Source: Butyrivibrio sp. (GTDB taxonomy: Bacteria; Bacillota; Clostridia; Lachnospirales; Lachnospiraceae). From it: a DNA stretch of 64,000 nucleotides. A model generated the notes under the pieces. It worked only from the letters and a program-made list of their open reading frames with translations. It was not told the DNA's origin and searched no databases. Where the stretch lies: NCBI GenBank assembly GCA_015056565.1, contig SVGB01000017.1, positions 1 through 64,000 of the forward strand. Reading direction: 5' to 3'. Numbering within the stretch: position 1 is the first letter of the stretch; every line of letters starts with the position of its first letter. This document shows positions 48,716-57,356 of this stretch, piece by piece. The translations under genes and the position numbers were made by a program.

Positions 48716-49339
48716 ATGGGAAGCATACTGGCATTTGGCGATTCTAATACCTGGGGACTGATTCCTGGAACTAAGAAAAGATACCCTTGGGGCGTTAGAT
48801 GGACAAGTCTTGTCCAGGAAGAGCTAAAGGAAAACAGAATAATCGAGGATGGCCTCTGCGGCAGGACAACAGTGTTTGAGGATCAGCTTCGTCCCTTTAG
48901 GAAAGGAGCAGAAGTCCTGCCTCTTACCCTTGAGGGAAACTATCCTTTGGATGGTGCCATTATCATGCTTGGGACCAATGACTGCAAGACAATGTTTAAT
49001 GCTTCCGAGCATGTTATTGGACTTGGACTTGAGAAGTGCCTTGATGAGCTTGAGAAATATCTTTTGCCAGAACAGATCCTTGTCATATCTCCGATCAGCC
49101 TTGGTGAGGATGTATGGCGTCCTGAGAAGGACCCTGAGTTTGACTCTTCATCTGTTGAGACAAGCATCAATTTGAGACATGAGTACGAACGTATTGCAAA
49201 GAGGCGCGGAAACAGATTCCTGGCGGCATCAGATGTGGCAGGTGCCAGCACTGTTGATGATGAGCACATGGACGAGGAGGGCCATAAAGCACTGGCCTTT
49301 GCAATTGTTCAAAAACTTTCTGAGATGAATATAGCCTGA
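48716..49339 (+). CDS. SGNH/GDSL hydrolase
   Basis: ILAFGDSNTWG...AIIMLGTNDCK...DDEHMDEEGHKAL. Confidence 0.9.
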   Translation: MGSILAFGDSNTWGLIPGTKKRYPWGVRWTSLVQEELKENRIIEDGLCGRTTVFEDQLRPFRKGAEVLPLTLEGNYPLDGAIIMLGTNDCKTMFNASEHVIGLGLEKCLDELEKYLLPEQILVISPISLGEDVWRPEKDPEFDSSSVETSINLRHEYERIAKRRGNRFLAASDVAGASTVDDEHMDEEGHKALAFAIVQKLSEMNIA

Positions 49340-49391
49340 CAGATAGCGTTGTGTTATCATACTCTTAAGTTTTTTCGGGGAGGGTGATAAC

Positions 49392-50282
49392 ATGACTATA
49401 CTGCAGCTTAAATACGTTATAGCTATAGATGAGGAATGCTCCATGAGGAAGGCGGCCGACAGGCTCTACGTGTCACAGCCGGGACTTTCAAGTGCGGTCC
49501 GTGATCTTGAAAAAGAGATAGGGATCCAGATATTTGAAAGAGTCCACAACGGCGTTGTGACAACTTCTGCTGGGGCATCTTTTATTGCTTACGCCAGACA
49601 TGCGGTGGAGCAGTTTGAGATGATCGAAAACAGATATGTAAATGGTGCTGGTCAGAAGGAAACTTTCGCTGTTTCCATGCAGCACTACACTATAGCTGTT
49701 AATGCCTTTATTGATACTGTAAAAGAGTATGATCTTCCCGAGTACCAGTTCTCAATCCGTGAGACCCAGACAAGCGAAGTTATAGATGATGTAAAGAACA
49801 TGAAGAGCGAAGTAGGAGTTATTGCTCTTAGTGATTTTAATAAGAACACATTCAAAAAGATCTTTGCGGATGCATCTCTTGAGTTCCATGAGCTCTTTAC
49901 CAGAGACACATACGTATATCTCAGTAAAAAGCACCCGCTTGCCGGAAGGAATGAGCTGTCACTTGAAGAACTTCAGGACTATCCCTGCATGGTATTTGAT
50001 CAGGGTGACAACACATCTTTCTACTATAGAGAAGAGGCCCTTGCTACCTATGATTACAAGAAGGTCATCTCCACCAACGAAAGAGCCACCAACATCGAAC
50101 TCATGCTTGGACTTGATGGCTACGCTGTAGGAGCAGCTATGCTTGGCGAGGGCAAGACCTCTTCCGAGATCAAGGCAATCAAGCTAAAAGAAGAAGAGAC
50201 CCTGACCTTTGGCTACATTGTCAGAAAGGGCTCTGAGCTGTCCGACATGGCCCGGTCCTTTATCGAAAAGCTTTCAAGGTAA
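49392..50282 (+). CDS. LysR family transcriptional regulator
   Basis: LQLKYVIAIDEECSMRKAADRLYVSQPGLSSAVRDLEKEIGIQIFER. Confidence 0.94.
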   Translation: MTILQLKYVIAIDEECSMRKAADRLYVSQPGLSSAVRDLEKEIGIQIFERVHNGVVTTSAGASFIAYARHAVEQFEMIENRYVNGAGQKETFAVSMQHYTIAVNAFIDTVKEYDLPEYQFSIRETQTSEVIDDVKNMKSEVGVIALSDFNKNTFKKIFADASLEFHELFTRDTYVYLSKKHPLAGRNELSLEELQDYPCMVFDQGDNTSFYYREEALATYDYKKVISTNERATNIELMLGLDGYAVGAAMLGEGKTSSEIKAIKLKEEETLTFGYIVRKGSELSDMARSFIEKLSR

Positions 50283-50283
50283 A

Positions 50284-50382
50284 CAAGACACGGGGACAAG
50301 ACATGGGGACGGACAAGACACGGGGACGGTTCTACTGTCTTATTGCGCGCAATAAGACAGTAGAACCGTCCCCATGTCTTGT
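50284..50382. repeat. REP-like palindrome, copy 3 (perfect core 50313-50382 except one mismatch)
   Basis: ACAAGACACGGGGACGGTTCTACTGTCTTATTGCG / reverse complement, plus extra left-hand motif copies. Confidence 0.92.
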
Positions 50383-50493
50383 GCCTTAAGCAGAGTTTAT
50401 CGCTATCTATAAATACCATTTTGTTGCCAAAGTTGGTTAATGGGAGTAAATTAGTAAGAAATCAGAAACACGTTACGAGGAGGAAAAAGTATT

Positions 50494-51354
50494 ATGAAAA
50501 AGAACGTATTGGTAAGCCTTGTGCTTGCTGCTACTCTTGCAGTATCTGCTCTTACAGGATGCGGCGCAGGTGCAGCAGACAGCGCAGCAGATAAGACGAT
50601 CAAAGTTGGTGCAACACCTGTACCTCACGCAGAGATCCTTGATAACATCGTTAAGGAAGTTCTTGCAGAGGACGGATGGTCACTTGAGACTGTAGTTTTC
50701 TCAGACTATGTTCTTCCAAACACATCCCTTGAAGAGGGTGAGCTTGATGCCAACTACTTCCAGACTCTTGGCTACATGAACCAGCAGAACAGCGATGCAG
50801 GTCTTCACCTTACAGCTGTTGCAGGTGTTCACATTGAGCCAATGGGAATCTACTCAGAGAAGTACACTTCTCTTGCAGATCTTCCAGATGGAGCTACTAT
50901 CGGTATTCCTAATGATCCTGATAACGGCGCAAGAGGACTTGACCTTCTTGTTCAGAAGGGACTTCTTGTATCAAAGGGTGATTTTGGAACAGATCCAAAC
51001 TACAATGAGGATGCACTTACAAATGACGCTGAGGCAAACCCTCACGGATATGTGATCACACCTCTTGAGGCTGCAAGCCTTCCACTTTCACTTCCTGATC
51101 TTGATGCTGCTACTATCAACGGAAACTACGCGCTTGAGGCTGAGCTTCCATCCAAGTATCCAGCACTTGAGATTGAGTCATTTGATTCTGAGACAACAGT
51201 TAAGAGAACAAACTTCCTTGTAGTTAAGGATGGCAACCAGGAGTCTGAAAAGACAAAGGCCCTCATCAAGGCTCTTCAGTCTGACAAGGTTCAGAAGTAT
51301 ATCGATGAGACCTACAAGGGCGCTGTTATCACATCATTCATTGATGCACAATAA
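50494..51354 (+). CDS. metQ: MetQ/NlpA family methionine ABC transporter lipoprotein
   Basis: lipobox LTGC; VGATPVPHAEILDNIV...ELDANYFQTLGYMNQ...VHIEPMGIYSEKYTSLADLPDGATIGIPND. Confidence 0.93.
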   Translation: MKKNVLVSLVLAATLAVSALTGCGAGAADSAADKTIKVGATPVPHAEILDNIVKEVLAEDGWSLETVVFSDYVLPNTSLEEGELDANYFQTLGYMNQQNSDAGLHLTAVAGVHIEPMGIYSEKYTSLADLPDGATIGIPNDPDNGARGLDLLVQKGLLVSKGDFGTDPNYNEDALTNDAEANPHGYVITPLEAASLPLSLPDLDAATINGNYALEAELPSKYPALEIESFDSETTVKRTNFLVVKDGNQESEKTKALIKALQSDKVQKYIDETYKGAVITSFIDAQ

Positions 51355-51379
51355 TAAGTAATGTAATATAATACTTGTT

Positions 51380-51411
51380 GAGCCGCTTGTAGATGCAGGC
51401 GGCTCAATTTA
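51380..51411 (+). terminator. rho-independent terminator
   Basis: GAGCCGC...GCGGCTC AATTT. Confidence 0.55.
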
Positions 51412-51462
51412 GTATATACAGTGGGCTTTGGCCTTTAAAAAAACAGAAATGAGAAATACGCG

Positions 51463-52434
51463 ATGATCAAGATAGCAAATGTTCAGAAATCTTTTAAGGA
51501 CACAGAGGTCCTTAAGGATATTTCCTTTGAGATCGAGGATGGAGAGATCTTTGGAATAATCGGTCAGTCGGGCGCCGGAAAGAGCACCCTTCTTCGCTGC
51601 ATCAACGGCCTTGAGTCCTACGACGGCGGTACTATAACTGTTGGAGATAATCTTGTAGATATTAAGAATAAGAAGAACTTAAGAAGTCTTCAGAAGAAGA
51701 TGGGAATGATCTTTCAGAGCTTTAACCTTCTTGAGAGACTCGATGTCTACCAGAATGTTGCACTTCCTATGAAGTTCTGGGGGATTCCTACAAACACTCC
51801 TGCAGCAAAAGAAAAGATCATGAACCTTATAAGACTTGTAGGCCTTGAGGAAAAGATTCATGCAAAACCCCGTGAGCTTTCAGGCGGACAGAAGCAGAGA
51901 GTTGCCATAGCAAGGGCCCTTGTTCTTGACCCGGAGATCCTTCTTTGCGATGAGGCAACAAGTGCGCTGGATCCAGAGATCACCAAGGGAATCTTAGCTC
52001 TTTTACAAAAGATCAACAAAGAGATGGGGATCACCATCGTTGTTGTTACTCATCAGATGGAAGTTGTTAAGCAGATCTGTCAGAGGGTTGCATTCCTTAA
52101 TAAAGGTCATGTCCTTGCAATTGGAAGACCTGAGCAGCTCTTTGTATGGCCCAAGGAGAGGGAGATCAGGGATTTCCTCAGGGAAGAAAGTGACAAGCTT
52201 CCAGAAACTGGCGTGAACTTAAAGCTCTTTTTCTATGGAGAAGGCAATCAGAGGCCAATCGTCACCCAGATGGCTCAGGAACTGCACACGGATTTCAATA
52301 TCTGCTGGGCTAAGCTTGAGGACTTCAGGGAAGATGTCTATGGAAGCCTCGTGCTTAACATGGAGGAAAAAGACCTGGAGAAGGCCTGTGCATTTCTGGA
52401 TTCCAAGGATGTTACCTGGGAAGTTATCCGCTGA
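51463..52434 (+). CDS. metN: methionine ABC transporter ATP-binding protein with NIL domain
   Basis: [34 protein letters not shown]-terminal NIL-like domain. Confidence 0.93.
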   Translation: MIKIANVQKSFKDTEVLKDISFEIEDGEIFGIIGQSGAGKSTLLRCINGLESYDGGTITVGDNLVDIKNKKNLRSLQKKMGMIFQSFNLLERLDVYQNVALPMKFWGIPTNTPAAKEKIMNLIRLVGLEEKIHAKPRELSGGQKQRVAIARALVLDPEILLCDEATSALDPEITKGILALLQKINKEMGITIVVVTHQMEVVKQICQRVAFLNKGHVLAIGRPEQLFVWPKEREIRDFLREESDKLPETGVNLKLFFYGEGNQRPIVTQMAQELHTDFNICWAKLEDFREDVYGSLVLNMEEKDLEKACAFLDSKDVTWEVIR

Positions 52435-52469
52435 GCACTTTATAGATTTAGATTTGAAGGAGATTTGAG

Positions 52470-53132
52470 ATGTCTGGAATTTTATCTACCACTGGCATGT
52501 ACACTATAATATTGAATGCATTTAAGCAGACACTTTATATGGTGTTCTGGTCCACACTTTTTTCAGTGCTCATAGGATTTATCCCTGCGATAATCCTGAC
52601 ACTTACAGCACCTGACGGACTTAAGCCCAACAAGATCGTATATGAGATCCTTAGCTTTATCGTGAATGTATTCAGAAGTTTTCCGTTTATTATCCTTTTG
52701 GTTATTATTATCCCATTTACAAGAATGATTGTTGGTAAGTCCATCGGAACAACTGCGCCTATCGTTCCGCTTACTGTTTCTGCAATTCCCTACATCGCAA
52801 GGGTGTTTGAGACAAGTCTTCGTGAGACCAATCCAGGTGTCATCGAGGCGGCAAGGAGCTTTGGAGCAAGTAACTTCCAGATCCTTATGAGGGTCTATGT
52901 AAAAGAGTCAATACCAAGGATGCTCAACGGCGTTGTACTTCTTGTTATTTCGCTTGTTGGATATTCAGCTATGGCAGGAACTGTCGGAGGTGGCGGTGTC
53001 GGCGATATTGCCATAAGATACGGTTATCAGCAGTATAGGACGGACTACCTGGTTGTCTGCTCTATCATACTTATTGCCTTTGTTCAGTTGATCCAGATGA
53101 TCGGAAACCACATGTACAAAAAGATGAGCTGA
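52470..53132 (+). CDS. metI: methionine ABC transporter permease
   Basis: FRSFPFIILLVIIIPFTRMIVG...VGYSAMAGTVGGGGVGDIAIRYGYQQYR. Confidence 0.94.
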   Translation: MSGILSTTGMYTIILNAFKQTLYMVFWSTLFSVLIGFIPAIILTLTAPDGLKPNKIVYEILSFIVNVFRSFPFIILLVIIIPFTRMIVGKSIGTTAPIVPLTVSAIPYIARVFETSLRETNPGVIEAARSFGASNFQILMRVYVKESIPRMLNGVVLLVISLVGYSAMAGTVGGGGVGDIAIRYGYQQYRTDYLVVCSIILIAFVQLIQMIGNHMYKKMS

Positions 53133-53190
53133 TCTTTGGATCTGCCTCGGGTATTTCTTTTGATCTATGGCCTGTGGCCGGGAGGATGAC

Positions 53191-54033
53191 ATGACTGCAA
53201 CTGCAAATGCAGCGCAACTTGAAAAATACAACAAACTCTTGTCCATTCTTTCTTCTTATGGAAGCGCCGCTGTGGCTTTTTCAAGTGGAGTGGATTCGAC
53301 TTTTCTTTTATATGCAGCAAGGGCTGCCCTTTCTGACAAGGTGATAGCCATGACAGCTTCCTCCGGGGTGTTTCCTAAGAGAGAGCTGGAGGAGGCGCGG
53401 GGTTACTGTAAGCGCCTTGGAGTAAAACACGTTGTCCTTAACATCAACGAGATGGAGATTGAAGGTTTTGCCCAGAATCCCAAGGATAGATGCTATCTTT
53501 GCAAAAAAGATCTTTTCCAGCATTTCCTTGAAACTGCCAAAAGCGAGAACATGGCTGTGGTTGTGGAAGGATCAAACCTTGATGATGAGGGTGATTACAG
53601 ACCAGGACTTAAGGCTATCGCAGAGCTTGGCATAAAGAGTCCTCTTCGCGAGGCGGGGATGACCAAGAAGGATATCAGAAGTTTGTCCCAGTATTTTGGA
53701 CTTCCTACTTGGGACAAGTCATCCTTTGCATGTCTGGCAAGCCGCTTCCCATATGGTGAGAATATCAGCGACCGCAAGCTCGATATGGTGGACAAGGCAG
53801 AGCAGCTGATGATGGAGCTTGGGTTTAAACAGTTCCGGGTTCGCATCCACGGTAATGATATCTTCCTTGCAAGGATCGAGCTGCTTCCAGATGATATCGT
53901 TAAGCTTATGGCAGAGGAGCTTAGAAAAAAAGTTCATGATGAGCTTCGGAAGATTGGATTTACCTATGTTTCTCTTGATCTTTATGGATACAGGGCTGGA
54001 AATATGAATGTGTTTCAGGAAGAGAATGAGTGA
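53191..54033 (+). CDS. larE: LarE-type ATP-dependent sacrificial sulfur transferase
   Basis: VAFSSGVDSTFLLYAA, DRCYLCKKDLF, WDKSSFACLASRFPYGENIS; ATG 53191 after ggagg. Confidence 0.92.
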   Translation: MTATANAAQLEKYNKLLSILSSYGSAAVAFSSGVDSTFLLYAARAALSDKVIAMTASSGVFPKRELEEARGYCKRLGVKHVVLNINEMEIEGFAQNPKDRCYLCKKDLFQHFLETAKSENMAVVVEGSNLDDEGDYRPGLKAIAELGIKSPLREAGMTKKDIRSLSQYFGLPTWDKSSFACLASRFPYGENISDRKLDMVDKAEQLMMELGFKQFRVRIHGNDIFLARIELLPDDIVKLMAEELRKKVHDELRKIGFTYVSLDLYGYRAGNMNVFQEENE

Positions 54034-54039
54034 GAATTT

Positions 54040-55125
54040 ATGAGATTTTTGAAGGCTCGTTTTAATATGAAAATGATCGTAGGCGCTGCAGTGGCTGTAA
54101 TGTCACTGACAGCGCTTTCTGCATGCGCTTTTGGCAGGCCAGTGTTGAAGACCAGTAGCCTTTTTGCCATGGACACAATTATGGAGATCCAGGCAGCAGG
54201 TGATGAGGAGCTGCTTACTGGCGCAGAGACCATGATCCGTGACCTTGAAAAAAAGCTCTCGGTGACGGATGAAGAGAGCGAGATCTATGCGCTTAACAGG
54301 GATGGAGAGGCAGTTGTTTCCTCTGACGTGGCAGATATCATGACCCAAGCTCTGGCAGTATGCGATGAGACCGATGGAGCTCTGGACATTTCTATCTATC
54401 CTGTGCTTAAGGCCTGGGGCTTCACTACGGGCAGCTACCGGGTTCCTGAGGCGGATGAGATCGATGCTCTACTTGAAAATGTAGACTACCGAAAGGTGCA
54501 ACAAGACACGGGGACGGTTCTGTTGTCTCCTCCCTCTGATGCTGAGGCTACGCTGGTTACCATCGCTCCAGGTATGCAGGTAGACCTTGGCAGCGTAGTT
54601 AAGGGCTACACAGGAAGTGCTATTGCACAGTACCTGCGTGACAACGGCGTTAAGTCTGCGCTTATCAACCTTGGGGGAAACGTCGAGTGTATCGGTAAAA
54701 AGCCAGACGGGAACAAGTGGAAGGTCGCCATAAAGAGCCCCTTTGCTGACAGTAAGACTGGGATCTTTGGAGTTATCGACGCAGAAGATATGGCGATAAT
54801 CACTTCCGGCGGCTACGAGAGATACTTTGAAGAGGATGGAAAGACCTATTGGCACATTCTTGACCCAAAGACTGGATATCCTGCTGAAAATGGTCTTGTG
54901 TCTGTTACCATCATTGGCAGCGACGGCCTAAGGTGCGACGGTCTTTCCACAGCTCTTTTCGTCATGGGGCTTGATAGCGCTATAGACTTCTGGAAACAGT
55001 CAGGGGACTTCGACGCTGTATTCATTACCGAGAGCGGAGAAGCCTACATAACTTCGGGCATCGCAGACTCTTTTACCCTGTACAGCGAGTACTATGACGC
55101 TCCGCTCCATGTCCTCAGCCGGTAA
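54040..55125 (+). CDS. apbE: ApbE family FMN transferase lipoprotein
   Basis: lipobox LSAC; MQVDLGSVVKGYTGSAIAQYL...ALINLGGNVECIG; contains embedded REP motif. Confidence 0.93.
   Translation: MRFLKARFNMKMIVGAAVAVMSLTALSACAFGRPVLKTSSLFAMDTIMEIQAAGDEELLTGAETMIRDLEKKLSVTDEESEIYALNRDGEAVVSSDVADIMTQALAVCDETDGALDISIYPVLKAWGFTTGSYRVPEADEIDALLENVDYRKVQQDTGTVLLSPPSDAEATLVTIAPGMQVDLGSVVKGYTGSAIAQYLRDNGVKSALINLGGNVECIGKKPDGNKWKVAIKSPFADSKTGIFGVIDAEDMAIITSGGYERYFEEDGKTYWHILDPKTGYPAENGLVSVTIIGSDGLRCDGLSTALFVMGLDSAIDFWKQSGDFDAVFITESGEAYITSGIADSFTLYSEYYDAPLHVLSR
54501..54527 (+). repeat. solo REP motif inside apbE coding sequence
   Basis: ACAAGACACGGGGACGGTTCTGTTGTC, in frame as QQDTGTVLLS. Confidence 0.9.
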
Positions 55126-55133
55126 CGACAAAA

Positions 55134-55286
55134 ACATGACACGGGGACGGTTCTACTGTCAGCTTCAGCCCAGGGTCTTCCCCACCGGCAGCTTGCCCAT
55201 TGGTCCGTGACGCGGGCCAATGGGCAAGCTGCCGGTGGGGAAGACCCTGGGCTGAAGCTGACAGTAGAACCGTCCCCGTGTCATGT
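55134..55286. repeat. REP-like long palindrome, copy 4
   Basis: GACACGGGGACGGTTCTACTGTCAGCTTCAGCCC...GGGCTGAAGCTGACAGTAGAACCGTCCCCGTGTC. Confidence 0.95.
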
Positions 55287-55372
55287 CCCCATTGACTACC
55301 GGCAGCGAAAGTAATAGAATTATGTAAACGTTGTGGCAAATATAATTGTGCTAAATTGGTAGGAGAGTATCT

Positions 55373-56554
55373 ATGAAGTACAGGAATGACAGACATGGTG
55401 AGCCCATATCCATCCTTGGCTACGGATGTATGAGGTTTACCACAAGTGGCGGTCGTATTGATATGTCCAAGACTGAGAAGGAGATCATGGAGGCGTACAA
55501 TGCAGGTGTTAACTACTTTGACACTGCGTATGTTTATCCTGGCAGCGAGGCGGCTCTTGGTGAGATCCTTGAAAAGAATGGTATAAGAGATAAAGTAAAT
55601 ATCGCAACTAAGCTTCCTCAGTACCTGATAGGAAGCAGGGCAGCAATTGATAAGTATTTTGATGAGGAGCTTCGGCGCCTTCGTACTGACCATGTGGACT
55701 ACTATCTCATGCACCACATGACAGCCATGAACCAGTGGGACAAGCTTAAAAAGGTCGGTATTGAGGACTGGTTCAAAGAAAAGAAAGCAAGCGGCCAGAT
55801 CAGGAATATCGGATTTTCCTACCATGGAAATACTGAGGACTTCATTGGAATCCTTAATTCCTACGATTGGGATTTTTGTCAGATCCAGTACAACTACGTG
55901 GATGAGATCACCCAGGCAGGTGTTGAGGGCCTTAAGGCTGCGGCAGCCAAGGGGATTCCTGTCGTTATCATGGAGCCCCTAAGAGGTGGCAAACTTGTAA
56001 ACCTCCTTCCTGACAAGGCAAAAGAGCTGATCGCATCGAAAGAGACCGGCTACACTCCGGCAGAATATGGACTTCGCTGGCTTTGGAATCAGCCGGAAGT
56101 TACCTGCGTTCTTTCGGGAATGAACTCAGTTGAGATGGTAAGAGAAAACTGCAGGATTGCATCTGATGCAGAGGCTGGAAGTTTTACAGAGGATGACTTT
56201 GACACCATCGCCAAGGTAAAAGAGATAATAAAAGAGACTGAGCTTGTAGGATGTACAGGCTGCAGGTACTGCATGCCATGTCCAAGGGGTATTGATATAC
56301 CTGCTCTGTTTAGAAGCTACAACCAGACAGCTCTTGAGAGTAAGAGTGCAGCTCGTTTTGAATATGCTCAGACAGTAGGTCTTAAGAAAGAGCCTGCATT
56401 TGCTACTCAGTGTATTGGATGCGGCAAGTGCGAGCAGCACTGCCCTCAGAGCATCCCAATAAGAGAAAAGATAAAAGAGGCAGACAGAGTTGTTCGTCCT
56501 CTTCCATACAAGATCGGAATAAACATTGTCCGCAAGTTCATGCTCAGAGGCTGA
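55373..56554 (+). CDS. aldo/keto reductase with C-terminal 4Fe-4S domain
   Basis: NYFDTAYVYPGSEAALGEIL..., CTGCRYCMPCPRGIDIP, CIGCGKCEQHCPQ. Confidence 0.94.
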   Translation: MKYRNDRHGEPISILGYGCMRFTTSGGRIDMSKTEKEIMEAYNAGVNYFDTAYVYPGSEAALGEILEKNGIRDKVNIATKLPQYLIGSRAAIDKYFDEELRRLRTDHVDYYLMHHMTAMNQWDKLKKVGIEDWFKEKKASGQIRNIGFSYHGNTEDFIGILNSYDWDFCQIQYNYVDEITQAGVEGLKAAAAKGIPVVIMEPLRGGKLVNLLPDKAKELIASKETGYTPAEYGLRWLWNQPEVTCVLSGMNSVEMVRENCRIASDAEAGSFTEDDFDTIAKVKEIIKETELVGCTGCRYCMPCPRGIDIPALFRSYNQTALESKSAARFEYAQTVGLKKEPAFATQCIGCGKCEQHCPQSIPIREKIKEADRVVRPLPYKIGINIVRKFMLRG

Positions 56555-56651
56555 CACATTTTGGATGTAAACTTCGCTCCCTATGCTATAATATGGCGTA
56601 GGGAGCTTTTGCTACGTGGCAAAAGCTCCTTGAAACGGAAGGTGAGAGCGT

Positions 56652-57350
56652 ATGACTTTACACGATTTTTTAATGTTCCTTCAGGGAACAGATCATATAG
56701 CAGTTGCCATAAGGCTCATCATGGCCACGATATTTGGCGGCCTTGTGGGCTGGGAGAGAATAGTCACCCACCACAATGCAGGCATCAAGACCTTTGCCCT
56801 GGTGAGTCTGGGAAGTGCTGTGGCCACAGTGCTGAACATATACCTGGCATATCTTCCTGAGCTTGAAGCTGACGTCAGCAGGATTCCAGCCGGAGTAGTA
56901 AGTGGTATTGGTTTCCTTGGTGCAGGAACTATCCTTGTCACAGGCAAAAAACAGATCAAAGGTCTTTCAACTGCAGCGACCCTCTGGGTTACAGCCTGCA
57001 TGGGAATGGCAATTGGCGCAGGATTTCTTAATGCCGGTATTTTGACATTTCTCCTTATCGTATTTGCCAATGTTGTCCTCCTTCAGATATCCGACAGGGT
57101 TGAGAACAACAGCAAGTACATGAGCATCTACATTGAAGTTCCCAAGAACCGCGGTGTCAACAAGCTCACCAATGCCATCAACGAGCAGGGCTTTTCTATC
57201 ATGAGTATGGAAAAGAGTAAAGAGAAGCCTCTCCAGAGCTCAGATGCAGGACTTATCATTGATATAGCTCTTGATAGAAAGAGATCTCACAAGGAACTTA
57301 TCTCAATGTTTAATAATCTGGACTACGTCAATTACGTAGAAGAAGTATAA
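56652..57350 (+). CDS. MgtC/SapB family membrane protein
   Basis: ATIFGGLVGWERIVTHHNAGIKTFALVSLGSAVATVL...GIGFLGAGTILV. Confidence 0.92.
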   Translation: MTLHDFLMFLQGTDHIAVAIRLIMATIFGGLVGWERIVTHHNAGIKTFALVSLGSAVATVLNIYLAYLPELEADVSRIPAGVVSGIGFLGAGTILVTGKKQIKGLSTAATLWVTACMGMAIGAGFLNAGILTFLLIVFANVVLLQISDRVENNSKYMSIYIEVPKNRGVNKLTNAINEQGFSIMSMEKSKEKPLQSSDAGLIIDIALDRKRSHKELISMFNNLDYVNYVEEV

Positions 57351-57356
57351 AATGTA

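Noticed and set aside
50400-50493. S-box (SAM) riboswitch or T-box upstream of MetQNI
   Set aside because: Leader between REP copy 3 and the RBS is short and lacks recognisable S-box or T-box conserved elements.
30597-55125. Whole region as an integrated mobile element or prophage
   Set aside because: No integrase, transposase, phage structural or conjugation genes seen; REP palindromes alone are insufficient.
13437-55286. Repeated GACACGGGGACGGTTCT units considered as a CRISPR array
   Set aside because: Copies are dispersed, palindromic and not separated by regular unique spacers; no cas genes.
55115-55825. 236-aa minus-strand ORF
   Set aside because: Antisense to the aldo/keto reductase and through REP copy 4; no domain or RBS support.
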